Origin: 9FT-COMBO-48-23 sp964400675 | GTDB lineage: Bacteria > Chloroflexota > Dehalococcoidia > GIF9 > UBA5629 | Assembly (NCBI GenBank): GCA_964400675.1 | Contig: CAYNVO010000001.1 | Span: 62,001-126,000 of the forward strand | DNA: 64,000 nucleotides | Direction of reading: 5' to 3' | Shown: positions 9,050 to 16,451 of the stretch, piece by piece | Layout of the letters: every line of letters begins with the position of its first letter | Position numbering within the stretch: the first letter of the stretch is position 1 | Made by a program: the position numbers and the translations under genes | The notes under the pieces: model-generated | Database searches by the model: none | Seen by the model: only the letters and a program-made list of their open reading frames with translations | What the model was told of the DNA's origin: nothing

Positions 9050-10476
9050 CAGGTCAACCTTTCAAACTTTATAAGCAGTATATCTTTCGTGTGTTCAGTT
9101 ACTTTAACCCTATCGTCTATTCTCCAGCCAACTACCCACAATATTTGTTCAGGCGAACAAATCAATGGTACTTGGTCTCTCCAGGAACTGGGAATTCTGG
9201 AGTCAACCATAAAGTCCTGGAGCTTTTTTGTTTGACTCATACCTAAAGGTTGAAAACGGTCACCAGGTCTGCGTCGCCGCACCATCAATTCTTTTCCGAC
9301 CTTAGCCAAATCAAAGCTGGCAGCAAGGCCATTGTCGTCGCCGACCACTTCTTGTGCTATATCCGCTCTAATCTGCCAGCCAGGCAGGTCGGTTTTGCCG
9401 GGAATATTAATATGGGATATACTTTTAATTGGAGGTAATGGGCAGGTTGAAGCCTTAGTCGAGGCCAAGATTAGACGACCATACTCTGTGGACAATACCA
9501 GGCCATCTGGCAAGCACAGTTTTTTACCCGCCGGTTTTGATAGGAAACCCATCATAGCCTCAATGTGGTCGGCCTCAACATCCTTAAGGTTACCTCGAAG
9601 TTGCTTTACTGCTCTTCTAAAGACCTGTCTCTGTATGGCATGCGGCAAGGCAACCGTCTTGTTTGTGTCCAGATAGATTGCCTCATCTTCCTCTCTGACT
9701 AACTCACTCCATAGCAATGAGGCTTGCTCCTCAATAAAGGAGATGTCATCTCCGGCAATATCCGCCAGCCTGATTAGAGCTTCGTCGATACCGGCGTTAT
9801 AGCTTTTGAGCACGGGTAGCAATTCGAGGCGGACACGGTTTCTCAAATGAGAAAGCGATGCGTTGGATGAATCGCTTCGCGGAGCCAGACTGTATCTCTG
9901 GCAGTAGTCCAGTGTCTCCTGCCTGGTGATTTCAAGCAATGGGCGCACTACTTCAAGCTGTGAAACGCTTTCGCAGTATGGTAATGCGGAACGAGACTGT
10001 AAACCACGTAGTCCTGCTGTGCCAGCCCCACGCAGTAAATGCAGCATAATAGTCTCGATATGGTCGTCGCGGGTATGCCCTACTGCTACCTTAGAGGTGC
10101 CTGTTCTCTCGGCTACCTCAGCTAGGAAGCCATAACGAACTTCCCGGGCGGCTTCCTCTAATGAGCCACCTTTTTTGGCGTGATATTCTGCCACATCTCG
10201 ACACTCAATCTTTATCGGCACACCAAGCTTATGAGATAAGTCGGAGACATATCTGGCATCAGAGTCGGCTTCGGCACCTCGAAGCTGGTGGTTGAGATGG
10301 GCTACATGTAGTTCTATGCCAAGCTCTTCCCGCTGCTGCGCCAGAATGTGAAACAAGCAAACTGAGTCGGCACCGCCGGAAACAGCCACCACCAGCTTAT
10401 CGCCAGTTGAAAAAAGGTTGTGTTGCTGGATAAAGTTGATAACTCTTTGTTCCAGCGTTTTGTTTTTTCTGACCAC
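9049..10476 (-). CDS. tilS: tRNA(Ile)-lysidine synthetase
   Basis: A 475-residue TilS. The ATP pyrophosphatase P-loop VVAVSGGADSVCLFHIL is near residues 26-42, and HTRDDHIETIMLHLLRGAG follows. A central substrate-specificity region and a C-terminal domain (RRRRPGDRFQPLGM, KLQDFMVD) complete the full-length form. The enzyme converts C34 of the CAU-anticodon tRNA-Ile to lysidine and is normally essential. The start is GTG with GAGGG upstream; the phosphatase gene ends one base before it and the Smr gene overlaps its stop. Confidence 0.93.
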   Translation of the reverse strand: MVRKNKTLEQRVINFIQQHNLFSTGDKLVVAVSGGADSVCLFHILAQQREELGIELHVAHLNHQLRGAEADSDARYVSDLSHKLGVPIKIECRDVAEYHAKKGGSLEEAAREVRYGFLAEVAERTGTSKVAVGHTRDDHIETIMLHLLRGAGTAGLRGLQSRSALPYCESVSQLEVVRPLLEITRQETLDYCQRYSLAPRSDSSNASLSHLRNRVRLELLPVLKSYNAGIDEALIRLADIAGDDISFIEEQASLLWSELVREEDEAIYLDTNKTVALPHAIQRQVFRRAVKQLRGNLKDVEADHIEAMMGFLSKPAGKKLCLPDGLVLSTEYGRLILASTKASTCPLPPIKSISHINIPGKTDLPGWQIRADIAQEVVGDDNGLAASFDLAKVGKELMVRRRRPGDRFQPLGMSQTKKLQDFMVDSRIPSSWRDQVPLICSPEQILWVVGWRIDDRVKVTEHTKDILLIKFERLT

Positions 10477-10477
10477 T

Positions 10478-11089
10478 TCAGCCCTCTTTTAGATGACAGG
10501 TGTCACCCAGTGACAACAAACGAGGCTGCCCATCTTCCAAATCAATTATACTAATACTGCCAGTCTGTACTCTGACCCGTTCCAATGTGGTGAGCGGCCA
10601 TCCCAGGGCTTTGCAGATAGTGACCACAACGGTGAAGAAATGGCTTACCACCACTACTGTTCCCTCTTCTTGCCTCTTTATTATACGTCCAATTGTTGCC
10701 CATACCCTGTCCGCCAGTTCAGCTACACTCTCACCGCCGGGCAGCTTTTCCAAACCCTGTCCCTGCCGCCACTGGAGCAGGAACTGACCGAAACTGGTTC
10801 CGAGTTCAGCTATAGATATGCCTTCGAGTTCGCCAACCTCCATCTCCCGCAAATCGGGCTCAATTTGCACCGTTAGCCGATGGCGGCTGGCAATAGCCTG
10901 TGCTGTATCAGAAGCGCGTTTTAACGGGCTGGAGTAAATAGCGTCGATATTCGTTTCCTTCAGCGCTAGCCCCAACCTCTCTGCCTGTTTTCTCCCAACC
11001 TCACTTAATTCGGTGTCGCTACTGCCACCCTGGATCCGCCTTTCCTGATTCCAGGCAGTTTCGCCATGTCTAACTAGTATAAGTCTAAT
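10478..11089 (-). CDS. Histidine phosphatase (phosphoglycerate mutase-like), AUU start
   Basis: A 203-residue histidine phosphatase. With initiation at ATT (11089-11087) the protein reads (M)RLILVRHGETAWNQERRIQG, the canonical family N-terminus with the catalytic RHG. TAG is in frame two codons upstream of the ATT, and the next NTG start (10975) would remove the catalytic histidine. GGGAGG sits 6 nt before the ATT. A second catalytic histidine lies in VVVVSHFFTVV. Length and motif fit the CobC/alpha-ribazole phosphatase or general phosphatase group. A base error turning ATG into ATT cannot be excluded. Confidence 0.85.
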   Translation of the reverse strand: MRLILVRHGETAWNQERRIQGGSSDTELSEVGRKQAERLGLALKETNIDAIYSSPLKRASDTAQAIASRHRLTVQIEPDLREMEVGELEGISIAELGTSFGQFLLQWRQGQGLEKLPGGESVAELADRVWATIGRIIKRQEEGTVVVVSHFFTVVVTICKALGWPLTTLERVRVQTGSISIIDLEDGQPRLLSLGDTCHLKEG

Positions 11090-11091
11090 CG

Positions 11092-11140
11092 CCTACCTCC
11101 CTAAGAAACCTTCAGGTTATAGCGCTGAGCCAAATCTACT
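11092..11140 (-). repeat. Duplicated 3' end of the M48 protease gene (distal copy)
   Basis: On the minus strand this 49-bp stretch still encodes VDLAQRYNLKVS and a stop, followed by GGGAGGTA. It matches the true end of the M48 gene at 11638-11688 with about five substitutions and one 1-bp gap. It lies on the far side of the 11139-11612 gene. Confidence 0.8.
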
Positions 11141-11612
11141 AGTTTTTGTTTACAAATCGGGGCATGCAAACATTATTCGCGAACCACTCAAAATAGCTCA
11201 AGTACTTAGAAGAGATGCCTCGCTTTTCATATTCGCCGCGCATGTCATATACATATCCTTTAAGTTTGTCCCAACACCGTATAGCTGCCGCTCCCACTAA
11301 TTCCACCGCATCATCTTCTGGAATAAGCTTTTTATTGACCATGAATCCGATGCGATTTAACCGTGTTGCAACGGACGCTGCAATCAATTTATTTTCGTCC
11401 GTTAGTTTAGATGTGTCATCCGGGAATTTTGTCATGACAATTTGGCGGTTTTTTCTTTCCTCCTCTTGGCCCCATTGCTCCATGAGCGTTGCAAATTCTT
11501 GAAGGTTCCGGACTCGCTTAGCTTCGGAAATTTGCTTGTAAGCAAATACAAGGCCCCCAATTAGAACTCCAGTCTCTAAGATCGCAAAAAAAGCTGTGAT
11601 AATATCTACCAT
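11139..11612 (-). CDS. Membrane-anchored protein of unknown function (DUF4760-like)
   Basis: A 157-residue protein with one N-terminal helix (IITAFFAILETGVLIGGLVFAY) followed by a soluble alpha-helical part containing EFATLMEQWGQEEER and YLSYFEWFANNVC. The layout resembles DUF4760-type proteins, but this is a weak call. GGAGG precedes the ATG. It lies between two imperfect copies of the 3' end of the M48 protease gene and looks like a later insertion between that gene and the phosphatase gene. No partner gene is apparent. Confidence 0.65.
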   Translation of the reverse strand: MVDIITAFFAILETGVLIGGLVFAYKQISEAKRVRNLQEFATLMEQWGQEEERKNRQIVMTKFPDDTSKLTDENKLIAASVATRLNRIGFMVNKKLIPEDDAVELVGAAAIRCWDKLKGYVYDMRGEYEKRGISSKYLSYFEWFANNVCMPRFVNKN

Positions 11613-11637
11613 GCTTACCTCCGATAATCTTGCGTTA

Positions 11638-11688
11638 GCCTTACCTCCTTAAGAAACTTTCAAAGTATAGCGCTGAGCCAAATCTACA
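11638..11688 (-). repeat. 3' end of the M48 protease gene (proximal copy of direct repeat)
   Basis: This segment encodes VDLAQRYTLKVS, the stop and AAGGAGGTAAGGC. It is repeated in the same orientation at 11092-11140; 22 bp at one end are identical. The two copies bracket the 11139-11612 gene. Confidence 0.8.
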
Positions 11689-12779
11689 CGCTTATTATAT
11701 GGTGGATGGTCATAAAATAGTAATTCCACCCAGCGGCTGGGTTCGGCTACGTTCAGATTCTGATCGGTAAGCTTGGTCATTGCCGTGATGAAAGCCTGCG
11801 GGTTGGCCGTCAGTTCCAGGGCGGCTTCGTCAGCTGATGTCTCTACATAACGGCTATAGGCGTTAATAAATGGCGTTACCATCAGTCCAAAAACGGCTAA
11901 AGATAGAACCAGCAGAGGAAAGGTTGCCACATCGGCAATCCCTTGAAAACCCAGAGGCATAACACTGGCTCTTAAAACCCAATCAGGCAGATAGAAAGCC
12001 AGCAAAACCGCCACAGCTTCAATAGCGATGAGCTTGGGAATATCCCGGTGGATGTGGTGTCCCAATTCATGTGCCAGTATTACCTCAATCTCCTCCGCAG
12101 TGTATTGCTGAAGCAGAGTATCACTCAGAATAATGCTTCTAGTCTTGCCCAGACCGGCTAGCATGGCATTAGCTGTAGTGCCTTTACTGCTCAAATTCAT
12201 GGTAAATACACCGACAATTTGGGTCTGTGCCCGCTTTGCCAGATTAATCAGCATTCGCTTGAGTTTCAAATTATCCAGAGGCTCTAACTTGAAGAAAATA
12301 GGCAGGAGTAATGTCGGTGTCAGCCGCGTTAGCAGTAAGCTGAGCAGCAGTACCGATATACCAGCCCATAACCACCAGACGTCTGGGAAGCGATCCAATA
12401 ACCAGTAGACAAAAATTACCATTCCCAGACCTAACACAAAACCCATGGCTGAGGCTTTAGCGCTGTCCATCAGCCAGGCACCAAAATTTTGACTTGATAG
12501 ACCGTAACGATGCGGCAGTATAAAGCCCTGGTAGTGGGTCAATGGCATCATGATTACACTTAAGCAGATCACCAGAATAATAAAATACAAGGCTGATCCC
12601 CAAGGCTGGGGAAAAGCTAAGAAATAGCTCAGTTTGGCTGATAAGCCGCCGAAAATAAGCCCTACAAACAGTATGCCGACTATTGCCACCTCGACGAAGG
12701 ACAGCCGCCTCATAATCCTGGCATATTCTTTAGCCAGTTCTTGACGCTTGGTATCTAAACGGGGCTCTGCTAGCTGCAT
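11649..12779 (-). CDS. M48 family membrane metalloprotease (Ste24/CAAX-protease-like)
   Basis: A 376-residue integral membrane protease. Membrane helices occupy the N-terminal 170 residues, the zinc motif HELGHH lies in EEIEVILAHELGHHIHRD, two further helices follow, and the third ligand region is YSRYVETSADEAALEL. It resembles Ste24-type proteases. In bacteria these act in quality control of membrane or exported proteins. The ATG follows the DUF2344 stop by 18 nt and has no clear Shine-Dalgarno sequence. Its 3' terminus is duplicated 0.5 kb downstream. Confidence 0.88.
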   Translation of the reverse strand: MQLAEPRLDTKRQELAKEYARIMRRLSFVEVAIVGILFVGLIFGGLSAKLSYFLAFPQPWGSALYFIILVICLSVIMMPLTHYQGFILPHRYGLSSQNFGAWLMDSAKASAMGFVLGLGMVIFVYWLLDRFPDVWWLWAGISVLLLSLLLTRLTPTLLLPIFFKLEPLDNLKLKRMLINLAKRAQTQIVGVFTMNLSSKGTTANAMLAGLGKTRSIILSDTLLQQYTAEEIEVILAHELGHHIHRDIPKLIAIEAVAVLLAFYLPDWVLRASVMPLGFQGIADVATFPLLVLSLAVFGLMVTPFINAYSRYVETSADEAALELTANPQAFITAMTKLTDQNLNVAEPSRWVELLFYDHPPYNKRVDLAQRYTLKVS

Positions 12780-12797
12780 TACTTAATCAAATTAGAT

Positions 12798-13439
12798 TCA
12801 GTTCAAGATCAGATTGGTGCGATGGATTAATTTAGGACGTTGCGAGAAGCCCAGAGCTTTAGCCACTTGTTCCGGTCTGCCAGTGCCTTTTTCATCGCAG
12901 CGCAATCTCATTCCCAAAACACATAAAGATTCGCGGCAGTCCATGAGCCACAGGTCATCTATCAGGGCACGCAAATCATAGTAGCGGGTTCCTGTGTCTC
13001 TGAGATGGTGCCACGGCAACTCCTTGGCTGAAAGTAAAGTTTGTAAAGCAAGCTCGATTTCCTGTTTTTCTTTTTCTGTCTCTACCTCAACCCTATATTC
13101 GACAAATTTGACCTGAGATTGAAGTGACGGAGTTTTCGGCCCTACCGGCCAGACCTCCAGCAGTTCGATTCCATGAGGCAACTGTTCCCCTATTTGAGCC
13201 ATAAAGGTTTGCGGAGGTAGCCATCGGGACAAGACCACGTCCATTAACTCAGCTTGACTGGTGATACCTACTGATAAGGGAGCTGCCAGGGCAATCTGCG
13301 GGTGAGGAGTAAAACCTTCCGAATAAGCTAAAGGGAGTCCAGCCCGCCGCAGAGCCCTCTCCCAAAGACGCATCAAATCTAAGTGTGAAAGGAACTTGAG
13401 TTCTTCACCACGGCTGAACTTAAGGCGCAGGCGCTGCAT
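12798..13439 (-). CDS. DUF2344 (TIGR03936) protein
   Basis: A 213-residue protein beginning QRLRLKFSRGEELKFLSHLD, then MRLWERALRRAGLPLAYSEG and FTPHPQIALAAPLSVGI, the DUF2344/TIGR03936 signature. Relatives are often fused to, or next to, a B12-binding radical SAM protein; none is present here. AAGGAAAAGG precedes the ATG. It overlaps the CNNM gene by 20 nt. The family's activity is not firmly known; links with ribosome or RNA modification have been suggested. Confidence 0.85.
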   Translation of the reverse strand: MQRLRLKFSRGEELKFLSHLDLMRLWERALRRAGLPLAYSEGFTPHPQIALAAPLSVGITSQAELMDVVLSRWLPPQTFMAQIGEQLPHGIELLEVWPVGPKTPSLQSQVKFVEYRVEVETEKEKQEIELALQTLLSAKELPWHHLRDTGTRYYDLRALIDDLWLMDCRESLCVLGMRLRCDEKGTGRPEQVAKALGFSQRPKLIHRTNLILN

Positions 13440-14697
13440 CCTTTTCCTTGGTTACCAGAATCCTCTCTATCTTTCGCCCTCGCATTTTAAGTATACTCAG
13501 TTTCAATTCTTTATATTTTAGGTGCTCACCCTGCTTCGGAATGCGCCCCAGATGGCTCAGGATGAAGCCGGCTACAGTCTCATAGTTGCCGTCAGGCAGC
13601 CCTAAATCCAATTCCTCGTTGGCTTCCTCTATCCTGAGTCCGGCATCGACTTCGAAAGTATGGGCGTCGATAGCTACAAAGTCCGTCTCTCTGCCAGCCA
13701 GTTCGTCACCAATAACACCCATTATTTCCTGAGTCAGGTGCTCCAGATTTGCTATGCCGGCCACCCCACCGTACTCGTCAACTACCGCTACCATGTGATA
13801 ATTGCTATCCCTCATCTCGGCCAGAAGTTCGCCCATGCGCTTGGTCTCGGGCACGAAATGAACCGGTCGCACCAGTTCATCAATCGGGCTATCCGGAATT
13901 AGCGATTTGTTAGCTTGAGCCATTAGCACGTCTTTAATAGATAAAACTCCGACCACGTTATCTGTAGTTCCCTTATAGACCGGAAAACGGGAGAAGGGAA
14001 ACTGACGATATACCTCAAGAAAGGCAGCTATGCTCATTCCCTGCTTTAGCCAGGTAACCTCTGTTCGCGGCTGCATTACCTCGCTAACCGGCCGGTCAGC
14101 GAATTCGAAGGCATTATGCAACATCTCGGCTTCCTCTTCTTCCCAAACCCCTTCGGCCTCGCCGACGGTAATGGCGGTGCGGAATTCTTCCTCGCTAATC
14201 GTTGGCCTCAGTTCAGTCCCTTCCTTATCCACGTTGGTGAATCTTATGCCGATATGATTCAGGACATAGACGAATGGATAAAAAATAATGGATATAAATT
14301 CTATGGGCCTGGCATAGAGAAAAGCAATCCTCTCTCCATAGCGGGCGCTCAAGCTTTTTGGAATATATTCAACGAGAACTAAGGTTAGTATTGTAATTGC
14401 AATAGTGGCTATGGCTGCTCCTAAGTTTTCACCCCAAAGTGACACAGCCATCACCGTTCCCAGAGTAGCCATCGCAGTCTCAAAGAAATTGATGCCTAAA
14501 AGGACAGTAGCCAGGAATTTCTCCGGCCGCTCCAAAATCTTAGCTACAACCTTAGCATTGGGCTGATTGGTATGAATCAGATGCTTGAGGCGGAGCCTCT
14601 GCATGCCGATAAAAGCCGTCTCAGCGCTGCAGAAGAATGCTGCCGCTATCAGGGATATCAGAAATAATATTAAAAATAAACTGTTAATGCTTTCCAT
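13420..14697 (-). CDS. CNNM/CorC-family membrane protein with CBS domains
   Basis: About 425 residues: an N-terminal CNNM (DUF21) transmembrane domain with SAETAFIGMQRLRLKHLI, two CBS domains (VSEVMQPRTEVTWLKQGMSI and PVHFVPETKRMGELLAEMRD), the conserved VDEYGGVAGI and a C-terminal CorC/HlyC domain. Family members handle Mg2+ or other divalent ions, or export; older annotations call them hemolysins. The ATG at 14697 is chosen over an in-frame TTG at 14703. It heads the long minus-strand run. Confidence 0.88.
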   Translation of the reverse strand: MESINSLFLILFLISLIAAAFFCSAETAFIGMQRLRLKHLIHTNQPNAKVVAKILERPEKFLATVLLGINFFETAMATLGTVMAVSLWGENLGAAIATIAITILTLVLVEYIPKSLSARYGERIAFLYARPIEFISIIFYPFVYVLNHIGIRFTNVDKEGTELRPTISEEEFRTAITVGEAEGVWEEEEAEMLHNAFEFADRPVSEVMQPRTEVTWLKQGMSIAAFLEVYRQFPFSRFPVYKGTTDNVVGVLSIKDVLMAQANKSLIPDSPIDELVRPVHFVPETKRMGELLAEMRDSNYHMVAVVDEYGGVAGIANLEHLTQEIMGVIGDELAGRETDFVAIDAHTFEVDAGLRIEEANEELDLGLPDGNYETVAGFILSHLGRIPKQGEHLKYKELKLSILKMRGRKIERILVTKEKDAAPAP

Positions 14698-14829
14698 CAG
14701 CAACCCAGCCGATTATTCGACCAGGCAATTCAATACAATCATAGCATCGGGCTGTGCCAGTGTCAAAGAGTTGGCAGTCATCGACCATTTTGCATTTCCA
14801 TATCTTAAGCAGTATTATCAATCCTGGAA

Positions 14830-15102
14830 GTGGTTCAAATAGAGCTTATCCCTGACCTCTCTCACTGCATCGAAACCGTAGCCAGAAAAGAGTTTGAGAA
14901 TCTGGTGAGCGGTTATTTGCAGGCTGGCAAAGGTGGCGCTGAATTTGGGGAAAAGGTAGAGCTTCTTCGGACGTTTTTGCAGTCAGCCGATTTCAGAAAG
15001 CTGCGTAAGCAGAGCGAAGAATATCTACTAAAAGGTCAGAACGTTAAGTTCATTTTATACCGGGAGCGTGGCGAGGTTAAGCATAAGATGCTACCAGGTT
15101 GA
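14830..15102 (+). CDS. Hypothetical protein
   Basis: A 90-residue protein, VQIELIPDLSHCIETVARKE with a GTG start, then FENLVSGYLQAGKGGAEFGE and a C-terminal KFILYRERGEVKHKMLPG. Its amphipathic helices and coding-like composition look real, but no family is recognised. It is transcribed divergently from the CNNM gene and convergently with the small cysteine-rich gene at 15104. Confidence 0.6.
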   Translation: MVQIELIPDLSHCIETVARKEFENLVSGYLQAGKGGAEFGEKVELLRTFLQSADFRKLRKQSEEYLLKGQNVKFILYRERGEVKHKMLPG

Positions 15103-15103
15103 G

Positions 15104-15286
15104 TTATGTGCCCCGTTTTTCGTAATCGGGGCACCATATGGCATTGGGTCGTTCTGGACGGTGGCAGGCGCTCCGCCAGTTCCACTTGCAGCTATCGCAG
15201 AGTAAGATGTTCATACCCAGCATCTTCTTGATGATGATTTTAGTCCTGTCCAGCCAGCTTGGCCTTAGTTTCTTATTCTTAGGCAT
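15104..15286 (-). CDS. Small cysteine-rich (zinc-ribbon-like) protein
   Basis: A 60-residue basic protein with four cysteines in CDSCKWNWRSACHRPERPNA and WCPDYEKRGT, a likely zinc-binding knuckle, after a lysine/arginine-rich N-terminus. TGAGG lies 5 nt before the ATG. No family is recognised. It ends one base from the stop of the convergent gene at 15102. Confidence 0.62.
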   Translation of the reverse strand: MPKNKKLRPSWLDRTKIIIKKMLGMNILLCDSCKWNWRSACHRPERPNAIWCPDYEKRGT

Positions 15287-15424
15287 TTAAACCTCACTGC
15301 CAATGGCAATAGTAGAAAGTCTACCCAATTGAGCAAGCCTGCGTCAAAAAGACACCCATGACCTCAGCGAGAAATCGAAGTACATAATTACCTGAAACTT
15401 GTAAGCTTTCACAAGGAACCGAGT

Positions 15425-15556
15425 ATGTATCAATGCTATGTGACTACGGGTGATGGATGCTCCTGGAAGGGATGCGTCCTGGCTACCAGTGAGAAAAGAT
15501 ACGGATACTTTGATTTCAGGCGTTCCGCGTATGATAGCCACTCGATTATTAGCTGA
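15425..15556 (+). CDS. Possible 43-residue small protein
   Basis: An ATG with AAGGA about 8 nt upstream opens a 43-codon frame, MYQCYVTTGDGCSWKGCVLA, ending in SHSIIS. Three cysteines and a reasonable Shine-Dalgarno sequence are the only support. The 420-bp gap between 15287 and 15707 otherwise holds only the fur promoter. Confidence 0.3.
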   Translation: MYQCYVTTGDGCSWKGCVLATSEKRYGYFDFRRSAYDSHSIIS

Positions 15557-15594
15557 CTATACACCCGTTTAACTCGCGCCGTTGTTTTGACCAT

Positions 15595-15624
15595 TTGACA
15601 GTTGCCATTTAAGTAGTGTATTAT
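15595..15624 (+). promoter_or_regulatory. Promoter of fur-feoA-feoB
   Basis: TTGACA at 15595-15600, an 18-bp spacer, then TATTAT at 15619-15624. The Fur-type operator begins 3 bp further on, so bound regulator would cover the transcription start. Confidence 0.65.
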
Positions 15625-15626
15625 TA

Positions 15627-15645
15627 AATGCAAATGATTTGCATT
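15627..15645. promoter_or_regulatory. Fur-type operator
   Basis: AATGCAAAT-G-ATTTGCATT is a perfect 9-1-9 inverted repeat; its core TGCAAAT-N-ATTTGCA has the 7-1-7 form of Fur-family boxes. It sits over the expected transcription start of the fur-feoA-feoB operon, as in an autorepressed iron-uptake operon. Confidence 0.8.
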
Positions 15646-15707
15646 AGCATCAAGAGACGTTGAAGATTAAGCAGGTTATTGTTTAAAGACAAATACGGTG
15701 TTGGGAA

Positions 15708-16172
15708 ATGGCAAAAATCATTAAACGAAAAGCTGGGGCTCGACAGGTACTGAGTAGTTCAAGCCAGCGGGTAACGGCACAGCGCGCTCTGCTCTTGGAA
15801 CTGCTCCGCCGGAGCGGTGGACATCTGGATGCAGACGAGTTGTATAGGAGGGCTCGAAAGGAGAATTCTCGTATTAGCCTGTCCACGGTATATCGAAACT
15901 TGCAGCTTTTTAAGAAGCTGGGGTTGATAGCGGAGCATCACTTCGATGAGGAGCACCATCATTATGAGGTGAAATCGGGCGCAGAGCATCAGCATCTTTT
16001 GTGTATCAGTTGTGGCAAGGTAGTCGAATTTGCCTGTCCCTTGAGCCATGAGTTTAGAGACAATATAGGCAAGCAATATGATTTCAATATAACAGATGTC
16101 GAAGTCCGAATGACAGGCTTGTGCTCGCGATGCCGTGCCAGGCAAAATAAAACAATGCCGGATAGGAGTTAA
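15708..16172 (+). CDS. fur: Fur-family metal-responsive repressor
   Basis: A 154-residue Fur protein. The winged HTH includes SSQRVTAQRALLLELLRRSG and ISLSTVYRNLQLFKKLGLI. The metal-binding part carries EEHHHYEVKSGAEHQHLLC, a CISCGK knuckle and a C-terminal CSRCRARQ knuckle. It is followed after 9 nt by feoA and then feoB, and a Fur-type inverted repeat overlaps its promoter. This makes it most likely an Fe(II)-sensing repressor of its own operon. Confidence 0.9.
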   Translation: MAKIIKRKAGARQVLSSSSQRVTAQRALLLELLRRSGGHLDADELYRRARKENSRISLSTVYRNLQLFKKLGLIAEHHFDEEHHHYEVKSGAEHQHLLCISCGKVVEFACPLSHEFRDNIGKQYDFNITDVEVRMTGLCSRCRARQNKTMPDRS

Positions 16173-16181
16173 CGTACGTTT

Positions 16182-16433
16182 ATGTTTAAGAATATACAAA
16201 TGACCTTAGGGCAGATGGGGGCCGGGCAGACCGGCACGGTAATACAAATTATAGGTGGTCGAGGCTTGGTCCGGCGTCTTGATGCTCTGGGCATCAGGCC
16301 GGGAAAGAAGGTGACTAAGATAAGCTCTATGTTTTTCCGTGGCCCGGTTACCTTCAGGTCAGACCATACCCAGGTGGCTATCGGTTTTGGTATGGCCAAC
16401 AAAATCCTGGTTGAGATCGATAAATCCGCTTAA
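16182..16433 (+). CDS. feoA: Ferrous iron transport protein A
   Basis: An 83-residue SH3-like FeoA domain: MTLGQMGAGQTGTVIQIIGG, then GLVRRLDALGIRPGKKVTKI and a VAIGFGMANKILVE end. FeoA is a small cytoplasmic partner of FeoB. The ATG at 16182 is used; an in-frame ATG at 16200 would start at MTLGQMG. It lies between fur and feoB in one operon. Confidence 0.9.
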   Translation: MFKNIQMTLGQMGAGQTGTVIQIIGGRGLVRRLDALGIRPGKKVTKISSMFFRGPVTFRSDHTQVAIGFGMANKILVEIDKSA

Positions 16434-16451
16434 AGCTCACCGTAGGTTACG

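Noticed and set aside
15344..15633. Two 65-residue minus-strand frames upstream of fur
   Set aside because: No ribosome-binding sites, no recognisable composition, and they run through the fur promoter region.
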